NCBI GenBank assembly: GCA_024684155.1
Contig: JAIKXK010000055.1
Location: 1 to 12,146 of the forward strand
Direction: 5' to 3'
Length of the DNA: 12,146 nt
DNA from: Lachnospiraceae bacterium
GTDB lineage: Bacteria; Bacillota; Clostridia; Lachnospirales; Lachnospiraceae
Shown: positions 7,222-12,146 of the stretch, piece by piece
How the letters are laid out: every line of letters begins with the position of its first letter
Position numbering within the stretch: position 1 is the stretch's first letter
The notes under the pieces: model-generated
Databases searched by the model: none
What the model was told of the DNA's origin: nothing
Seen by the model: the letters and a program-made list of their open reading frames with translations, nothing else
Position numbers and translations under genes: made by a program

Positions 7222-8238
7222 TTACTTATTTGATTCCTCTACAAATTCTTGTAATTTTTTCTCTGCTGCCTTTGTATCAATAATCTCTTCCGCAAGACGA
7301 ACCCCTGATAAGAAGTCTTTTGCCTTTCCTGCAATATATAAAGCAGCACCTGCATTTAAGCAAACTGCCTGACGTTTTGGACCCTGATCCTTTCCAGATA
7401 AAATATCTCTTGTAATCTGTGCATTTTCTTCCGGTGTTCCACCAACTAATTCTTCTTTTTCACAAGTATCATATCCAAAGTCCTCCGGACGGATACGGTA
7501 GGTTTTCATTGGCTTGTCTCCATCTATTTCACAAATCAGGGTAGGGGCACTTAATGAAATCTCATCCAAACAATCCTCTCCATATACTACCATACCTCTT
7601 TTCACACCGAGGTTTTTTAATACCTTTGCAAGAGGTCCTACCAAACCTTCGTCATACACACCCATAACCTGCATGGAAGCACCTGCCGGGTTTGTAAGTG
7701 GTCCTAAAATATTAAAGATGGTACGAATTCCAAGTTCTTTACGAATTGGTCCTACATACTTCATTGCTGGATGATACTTTTGAGCAAAAAGGAAACAAAT
7801 ATTAATCTTATCTAAAAGAGCCTTATTCTTTTCTGCGTCTAAGTCAAGTTTTACTCCTAAGCTTTCTAGGCAATCCGCTGCTCCGGATTTGGAAGAGGCA
7901 GCTCTATTTCCATGTTTTGCCACAGGAACACCGGCAGCTGCAATTACAATAGAAGAGGTAGTAGAAATATTAAAGGAGTTTGATTTATCTCCACCGGTTC
8001 CAACAATTTCAAGTACATCCTTGTCATTTAAAAGCTTTTCTCCTGCAGCTCTCATTCCTTCTGCAGAAGCAGTAATCTCTTCAATGGTTTCACCCTTCAT
8101 GGATAGGGCAGTAAGATAGGCTGCTTTTTGCACATCAGATGCTTCTCCGCTCATAATTTCATCCATTACCACGCGAGCTTCTCTGTAATTTAAATCTTCT
8201 TTATTTACTACTTTTTTAATTACTTCTTCGATCATCAT
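7222..8238 (-). CDS. trpD: Anthranilate phosphoribosyltransferase
   Basis: TrpD transfers the phosphoribosyl group from PRPP to anthranilate. The ATG at 8236-8238 (MMIEEVIKKV) is chosen because AAAGGA at 8248-8253 stands 9 nt upstream. The frame can be read back to a TTG at 8254-8256 and an ATG at 8245-8247, but these overlap or touch that site. The product is 338 residues. Motifs: the glycine-rich PRPP loop GTGGD (80-84), TSSIVIAAAG, KHGNR (108-112), the anthranilate-binding run ending RTIFNILGPLTNPAG, and the metal-binding Asp-Glu pair in CLDEISL. It is separate from trpG, not fused as in E. coli. About 52 nt separate it from the trpG stop. Confidence 0.97.
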   Translation of the reverse strand: MMIEEVIKKVVNKEDLNYREARVVMDEIMSGEASDVQKAAYLTALSMKGETIEEITASAEGMRAAGEKLLNDKDVLEIVGTGGDKSNSFNISTTSSIVIAAAGVPVAKHGNRAASSKSGAADCLESLGVKLDLDAEKNKALLDKINICFLFAQKYHPAMKYVGPIRKELGIRTIFNILGPLTNPAGASMQVMGVYDEGLVGPLAKVLKNLGVKRGMVVYGEDCLDEISLSAPTLICEIDGDKPMKTYRIRPEDFGYDTCEKEELVGGTPEENAQITRDILSGKDQGPKRQAVCLNAGAALYIAGKAKDFLSGVRLAEEIIDTKAAEKKLQEFVEESNK

Positions 8239-8290
8239 AATCTTCATTCCTTTCAATGTCTCTTTTTTCTTTGTTATTATTTCTTGATTT

Positions 8291-8866
8291 TTATCCTCTT
8301 ATATAAGAGATAAAATTTTCTATCATCTGTTTTCCATCTGGTGTCATAACACTTTCCGGATGGAACTGAACACCAAAAATAGGGTAGTGTTCATGCTCAA
8401 TGGCCATTACTTCCCCTTCCGGAGAGATGGCAGTAACCTTTAATTCCTCTGGCAATGTATCCTCTTCAACAGCTAAGGAGTGGTATCTTGCTGCATAAAA
8501 CTCCTTTTCTAAGCCATTTAACAGAATACTTTCTCCCACACGCTCCATTGGCTTCTTTTTCCCATGCATCAGTTCCTTTGCATAGGTTACAGTTGCACCA
8601 AAGGCTTCGCAAATGGATTGATGTCCCAGACAAACTCCAAGGATTGGAACCTTTCCTTTAAAATACTTAATAGCATCAATACAAATTCCTGCATCCTTTG
8701 GCTTTCCTGGTCCAGGGGATAAAATCAAGGCCTCTGGCTCTAAAGCCTCTATTTCCACCAAGGATAGTTCATCATTTCGAATTACTTTAATATCTTCTTC
8801 CACAGATCCTATAAGCTGATAGAGGTTATAAGAAAAGCTGTCATAATTATCAATTAATACAATCAT
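8291..8866 (-). CDS. trpG: Anthranilate synthase component II (glutamine amidotransferase)
   Basis: TrpG hydrolyses glutamine and channels ammonia to TrpE for anthranilate synthesis. The 191-residue class I amidotransferase has the catalytic triad Cys79 in GVCLGHQ, His169 and Glu171 in QFHPES, and the SPGPGKP oxyanion segment at 50-56. The start ATG overlaps the trpE stop in ATGA (8863-8866), with a strong AAAGGAGG site inside the last trpE codons. This should give balanced synthesis of the two subunits. The family cannot be told by sequence alone from PabA of folate synthesis, and one TrpG/PabA may serve both pathways. Its place in the trp operon supports the trp role. Confidence 0.96.
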   Translation of the reverse strand: MIVLIDNYDSFSYNLYQLIGSVEEDIKVIRNDELSLVEIEALEPEALILSPGPGKPKDAGICIDAIKYFKGKVPILGVCLGHQSICEAFGATVTYAKELMHGKKKPMERVGESILLNGLEKEFYAARYHSLAVEEDTLPEELKVTAISPEGEVMAIEHEHYPIFGVQFHPESVMTPDGKQMIENFISYIRG

Positions 8867-10347
8867 TTCAAACCTCCTTTCGCCTTCTCCATGGCAAGAA
8901 CTACTGCCTTTGCCTTATTTTGACATTCCATAAACTCCTTTTCTGGTACCGAGTCCGCCACGATACCAGCTCCAGAGCGGACACAAACTTCATTATTCTT
9001 CTTATATACTAGTCTTATGGAGATACATACATCCAGGTTACCTGCAAAATCCAAATATCCAATGGCACCTCCATAAATACCTCTTTTTGACTCTTCTAGC
9101 TCCTCAATAATCTGGCAAGCTCGAAACTTTGGTGCTCCTGAAAGGGTACCAGCAGGTAAAATCGCATCCACTGCATCAATGGCATCCTTATCATCACGAA
9201 TTTCTCCTACCACAGTAGAACCTATATGCATAACCTGAGAATACCTTTGAATGGACATATAATCCTCCACTTTTACGGAGCCAATCTTTGAGATTCGACC
9301 CATATCGTTTCGGCCAAGGTCCACAAGCATGTTGTGTTCTGCTAATTCTTTTTCATCGGAAAGCAGATCCTTTTCTAAAGCCAGATCCTCTTCTCTGTTT
9401 TTTCCTCTTGGTCTTGTACCAGCCAGTGGAAAGGTAGAAAGTCTTTTTCCTTCTTTTTTTACCAGAGTCTCTGGTGAAGCACCGGCGATTTCAATATTAT
9501 CACTGTTAAAATAAAACATATAAGGAGAGGGGTTAGAACCTCTAAGTACACGATAGGTATCAAATAAAGATCCCTTTGCCTTTGCCCGTAAAGGATTGGA
9601 TAGTACTACCTGGAAGATATCTCCCTCTTTGATATAGTGCTTTGCCTTTTCAATCATGGTACAAAACTTATCCAGTGGAAACTTTGGTGTCATTTCTCCT
9701 AAAAGTTCCAGTGGCTCAAACTGTTTCTTTTCTCCTTTTTCCAAAAGAGAAATAATGCCTTCAATTTTCTTATCAGCTTCTTTATAACTATTTTCAATAT
9801 CATCACAAAATACACCGGCAATAATATAAATCTGCTGTTTGTAATGATCAAAAGCAATGACCTGATCAAAAAGCATTAAGTCCAGGTCGTTAAAATCATC
9901 TTCCTTTGAAGAAAGCTTTAACTTTGGCTCTGCATATTTGATGTAGTCATAGGAAAAATATCCTACCAATCCTCCAGTAAAGGTTGGTAGTTCCTCCATC
10001 ACAGGACTTTTATAGTCTGCCATTATCTTTCGAATCACTTCCCCAGGATGGGAAACTTTTTGTTCACGTACTACCTTGTCTCCCTCCTCTGTGGTTTGGG
10101 AAATTTTTAAATGACCATCCGTACAGGTAATTTCCATATCCGGGTGATATCCTAAAAAAGAATATCTACCAAAGCCTTCTTCCAAAGAAGCACTTTCCAG
10201 TAAATAGCAATGACGGGATGCCTTTCTTAAAATTCTCATTACCTCAATAGGAGTGTAGGCATCTGAATATATGGTTTGCCAGACAGGAATCCTCTTATAT
10301 TCTTTATTTTTTGCCAGCTGTTTTACTTCATCCAATGTTGGATACAT
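8863..10347 (-). CDS. trpE: Anthranilate synthase component I
   Basis: TrpE turns chorismate and ammonia from TrpG into anthranilate and pyruvate, the committed step of tryptophan synthesis. The 494 residues match the family. The LLESAS element (49-54) is the tryptophan feedback site, so the enzyme should be allosterically inhibited. GGLVGYFSYD (125-134), AGASPETLV (289-297), PLAGTRPRG (307-315), DLGRNDMGR (343-351), His374 in MHIGSTVVG, LPAGTLSGAPK (397-407) and GAGIVADSVPEKEF (459-472) build the chorismate and magnesium site. It is the first structural gene after the T-box leader, with a strong AAAGGAGG site 6 nt before ATG. Confidence 0.98.
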   Translation of the reverse strand: MYPTLDEVKQLAKNKEYKRIPVWQTIYSDAYTPIEVMRILRKASRHCYLLESASLEEGFGRYSFLGYHPDMEITCTDGHLKISQTTEEGDKVVREQKVSHPGEVIRKIMADYKSPVMEELPTFTGGLVGYFSYDYIKYAEPKLKLSSKEDDFNDLDLMLFDQVIAFDHYKQQIYIIAGVFCDDIENSYKEADKKIEGIISLLEKGEKKQFEPLELLGEMTPKFPLDKFCTMIEKAKHYIKEGDIFQVVLSNPLRAKAKGSLFDTYRVLRGSNPSPYMFYFNSDNIEIAGASPETLVKKEGKRLSTFPLAGTRPRGKNREEDLALEKDLLSDEKELAEHNMLVDLGRNDMGRISKIGSVKVEDYMSIQRYSQVMHIGSTVVGEIRDDKDAIDAVDAILPAGTLSGAPKFRACQIIEELEESKRGIYGGAIGYLDFAGNLDVCISIRLVYKKNNEVCVRSGAGIVADSVPEKEFMECQNKAKAVVLAMEKAKGGLK

Positions 10348-10381
10348 GGGATTCCTCCTTTCAATTTCAAAATTTATACAA

Positions 10382-10422
10382 ATAAAAAAGTCCTCGACAG
10401 AAACTACATTTCTGTCAAGGAC
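10382..10422 (-). terminator. Regulated terminator of the trp T-box leader
   Basis: On the minus strand a 14-bp stem (10409-10422 with 10390-10403, one G-U pair, five-base loop) is followed by TTTTTTATT. It is a strong intrinsic terminator just before trpE. The CCTTGA in its 5' arm (10415-10420) also pairs with the T-box element, so the hairpin forms only when the antiterminator does not. Confidence 0.95.
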
Positions 10423-10645
10423 GAATAATCAAAACTATCCGCGGTGCCACCTTGATTTGTGATACTCACACGCTTATAGGATACCAACATATCCCTGGCA
10501 ACTAACGTATGCCTTCACGTCACGAAATACTAAGTAAAACCTTTCCTCGTGCCCTCCGCGGTCCATTTGAAAATCAGCTTACCACCTGGCTCTCAGCATC
10601 CCAGGCTCTCTGTAGGGGCTTACAATTAACGTTATCTCCGCATCA
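10390..10645 (-). promoter_or_regulatory. T-box riboswitch sensing uncharged tRNA-Trp
   Basis: The trp leader is a T-box RNA. The T-box core AAGGTGGCACCGCGG lies at 10439-10453. TCAAGG (10450-10455) pairs with CCTTGA (10415-10420) to form the antiterminator, which excludes the terminator. The stem I base pairs TGCGG (10638-10642) with CCGCG (10557-10561). Inside stem I, an AGAGAGCC element is followed by a GCCTGG/CCAGG helix. The specifier is UGG at 10563-10565, followed by the conserved A. The bulge UGGC would pair with a tRNA 3' end GCCA, matching discriminator base G of bacterial tRNA-Trp. When charged tRNA-Trp is scarce, the uncharged form should stabilise the antiterminator and let transcription reach trpE. 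Confidence 0.95.
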
Positions 10646-10674
10646 ACGGTTTAAAACTTTATTAAGTTAAAGCA

Positions 10675-10703
10675 ATTATAATCGCAATTTAGAATTTTTG
10701 CAA
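10675..10703 (-). promoter_or_regulatory. trp operon promoter
   Basis: TTGCAA (10698-10703) and a perfect TATAAT (10675-10680) are separated by 17 nt on the minus strand. The start would fall near 10668, giving a leader of about 320 nt that contains the whole T-box. The promoter begins about 27 nt beyond the ANTAR gene stop. No operator-like palindrome stands out, so control is probably mainly through the leader. Confidence 0.85.
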
Positions 10704-10729
10704 TCATTAATTTTTAAAATTTCAAATTT

Positions 10730-11314
10730 TTATGAATCCAAATCTTCCATAATCATCTCGGCTGCTTTTCTTCTGGAAATTCCGTTGTTCATAGCTGTCT
10801 TTCCTATGAATCGATGGGCATCATCTTCCGTCATATGCTTTTCTTCCATTAGCATAAGCTTTGCCTTTGAAACGATACGTACCTCCTCGGTTTTTTCCTG
10901 GGCCTTTTGCAGCTTTTGTTTTAAATTATGAACCACATTTTGCCTAGCCTTCATATATCGAAGAGCCTTATCCAGTTGGAACATCTGAGAGGGAGAAGGC
11001 ATAACCATAATTCCATAATCACTAAGACGATCTGTTACGTCTTCGTAAATTTCTCTCGGTACCTCCACCAATACAGAAGCCGTGCTGTCTTCAACAGCAT
11101 CTAAGGCTAAATCCAATCCCAAATCATCTGGAAGTGGAAGCCGCATTACAATAATATCGTAATTCTGCTCTAGTATAGCCCTACGAGCTGCTGCACAGCT
11201 TTTTCTTACATCTATGGTTAGAAATCCAACCAGATGCTTTTTCACCTGCATTTCAAACTGTTCCGTAGAGGATATGATTAATATGGAATGGGATATATCT
11301 TTTTGCTTTGCCAT
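10730..11314 (-). CDS. ANTAR-domain RNA-binding antitermination regulator with degenerate receiver
   Basis: This 194-residue protein has three parts: a receiver-like fold (about 9-117), a coiled-coil linker rich in Lys, Gln and Glu (about 118-145), and a C-terminal ANTAR domain (about 134-190) with KAKLMLMEEKHMTEDDAHRF, then ISRRKAAEMI. ANTAR proteins bind paired hairpins in nascent RNA and prevent termination. The receiver seems inactive: the segment normally holding the phosphoacceptor Asp reads DIIVMRLPLPDD with Arg58 in that place, the N-terminal acidic pair is replaced by IISST, and the usual Lys-Pro motif reads MVMPSPS. It follows glnA by 31 nt, with an AAGGAGAG site. Such glnA-ANTAR pairs are known in clostridia and are linked to nitrogen control. 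Its RNA targets are not in this window as far as I can see. Confidence 0.9.
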   Translation of the reverse strand: MAKQKDISHSILIISSTEQFEMQVKKHLVGFLTIDVRKSCAAARRAILEQNYDIIVMRLPLPDDLGLDLALDAVEDSTASVLVEVPREIYEDVTDRLSDYGIMVMPSPSQMFQLDKALRYMKARQNVVHNLKQKLQKAQEKTEEVRIVSKAKLMLMEEKHMTEDDAHRFIGKTAMNNGISRRKAAEMIMEDLDS

Positions 11315-11345
11315 AAGATATTCTCTCCTTTTATCCTAATAACCT

Positions 11346-12146
11346 TTAGGAAACATATTCTTTAATAATTTCCTCAGGAACAATATTTTTAATAAATTCA
11401 CTATCAAGTGCTAACTTTGCTGCTTCCTTTTTCGATGTAGGAAGGGCAGCAGCAAGGGCATCATCCTCTGGTAATTCCAACTTGTTTTCAATACCATAGA
11501 TTCCTGCATAAATTAAAAGGGAATATACAAGGTATGGGTTGCTGGAAGCATCTGGTGAACGAAGCTCTACCCTGGTAGTTTCTTTATAGGTATCGATATA
11601 TAAAAGCTCTGTATCATCCATGCTTGACCAATTTACCTTATCTGGTGCCGAATCATTTCCAAGTCTTGAGTAAGAATCTTCACTAGGATTTAAAAATAAG
11701 GTCATTTCACGAATCTTATCTAAAATTCCTGCTGCAGCATACTTTGCCATATCTTCTCCAGCAGAATTTCTGGCATAGATATTAATGTGATATCCATTTC
11801 CCGGTTCTGACTCTAGGGGTCTTGGAGAAAAATCAGCATCGAGGCCATAGCGATCTGCAATGGTGCTAACAACCATCTTAAAGGTGGTCATTTGATCTGC
11901 TGCCGTTAGAGGCTTTCCATAGTGGAAATCAATTTCGTTCTGTCCTGGACCTCTTTCATGATGGGATCTCTCTGGTGTTAATCCCATTCTCTCAATGGTA
12001 AGACAAATTTCACGACGCACATTTTCACACTTATCCAATGGTGCAATATCTAAATATCCAGCTCTGTCATAAGGAGTTCTCGTTGGATTTCCATCGTCAT
12101 CCTTTAAGAACAAATAAAACTCTGTCTCTGTTCCAAATTTAAATCG
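11346..12146 (-). CDS. glnA: Type I glutamine synthetase, C-terminal part
   Basis: Glutamine synthetase joins ammonia and glutamate with ATP. The frame runs open from the right edge to TAA at 11346-11348, giving 266 residues of the catalytic domain. The N-terminus is outside the window. In-frame coding continues beyond the TTG at 12111-12113, with FGTETEFYLF holding metal-binding Glu residues, so that TTG is not a start. Other motifs: SHHERGPGQNEIDF, EPGNGYHINIY, NPSEDSYSRL and the very conserved RSPDASSNPYLVYSLLIYAG. The C-terminus lacks the NLYDLPPEE-type adenylylation-site tyrosine, so regulation by adenylylation is unlikely. It is the divergent short GSI seen in clostridia, next to an ANTAR regulator. 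Confidence 0.93.
   Translation of the reverse strand, partial: RFKFGTETEFYLFLKDDDGNPTRTPYDRAGYLDIAPLDKCENVRREICLTIERMGLTPERSHHERGPGQNEIDFHYGKPLTAADQMTTFKMVVSTIADRYGLDADFSPRPLESEPGNGYHINIYARNSAGEDMAKYAAAGILDKIREMTLFLNPSEDSYSRLGNDSAPDKVNWSSMDDTELLYIDTYKETTRVELRSPDASSNPYLVYSLLIYAGIYGIENKLELPEDDALAAALPTSKKEAAKLALDSEFIKNIVPEEIIKEYVS

Noticed and set aside
7514..8119. Plus-strand open frames within trpD and other trp genes
   Set aside because: They lie wholly inside conserved genes on the other strand, have no ribosome sites and encode no recognisable motifs.
8239..8256. Longer trpD start at TTG 8254-8256 or ATG 8245-8247
   Set aside because: The AAAGGA ribosome site lies at 8248-8253, within or touching these starts. 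It is correctly spaced for the ATG at 8236-8238.
10271..10462. Plus-strand open frame across the T-box leader
   Set aside because: It overlaps the structured trp leader and the start of trpE on the opposite strand, so it is a shadow.
10704..10729. AT-only inverted repeat after the ANTAR gene as a terminator
   Set aside because: The pairing AAAATTT/AATTTT contains no G-C pair and has no clear stem plus T run, so it is too weak to call.
12111..12113. TTG as the start of a short glutamine synthetase
   Set aside because: The coding frame continues to the window edge with the conserved FGTETEFYLF segment, so this is an internal leucine of a partial gene.

Overview
The window looks like chromosomal DNA from a low-GC, Gram-positive anaerobe of the Clostridia, most likely a gut Lachnospiraceae. 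The evidence is strong GGAGG-type ribosome binding sites, AT-rich intergenic regions, a T-box leader ahead of the trp genes, an ANTAR regulator next to glutamine synthetase, and a hexuronate-use cluster of the kind common in plant-fibre fermenters. I see no insertion sequence, phage gene, CRISPR array, tRNA or rRNA.

Region 1 (1-3430) is a glucuronate catabolism cluster. On the minus strand uxuA, an SDR-type uxuB and a 5'-partial uxaC (cut by the left edge) form a tight operon. Together they convert D-glucuronate to 2-keto-3-deoxygluconate (glucuronate to fructuronate to mannonate to KDG). An AraC-family regulator, starting at a TTG at 2522, is transcribed divergently from a shared 155-bp intergenic region. 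That region holds a good promoter for the regulator, a weak one for uxuA and two palindromes. The regulator gene ends at a strong terminator.

Region 2 (3392-3744) lies between the regulator and the end of the trp operon. It holds a candidate small transcription unit: a TATAAT box, a 27-codon ORF with a ribosome binding site, and a bidirectional terminator shared with the trp operon. This is the part least explained by known genes.

Region 3 (3745-10703) is a complete tryptophan operon on the minus strand in the order trpE-G-D-C-F-B-A. It is preceded by a TTGCAA-17-TATAAT promoter and a T-box leader. Four points in the leader agree that the sensor is for tRNA-Trp: a UGG specifier, a T-box core, a UGGC bulge matching a tRNA with discriminator G, and competing antiterminator and terminator helices. 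trpE/trpG overlap by 4 nt and trpB/trpA by 8 nt, so translational coupling is likely at the two points where the products form complexes.

Region 4 (10730-12146) is the 3' part of a type I glutamine synthetase gene (cut by the right edge) followed by an ANTAR-domain regulator whose receiver domain has lost its phosphorylation site. I see no convincing terminator between this unit and the trp promoter. Glutamine made by the synthetase is the amide donor for TrpG.

Most of the window is well-known biology. The items most worth a second look are the small transcription unit at about 3486-3697, the two palindromes between uxuA and its regulator, the degenerate receiver of the ANTAR protein with possible read-through into trp, and an Asp-to-Glu change at a catalytic position of TrpA.
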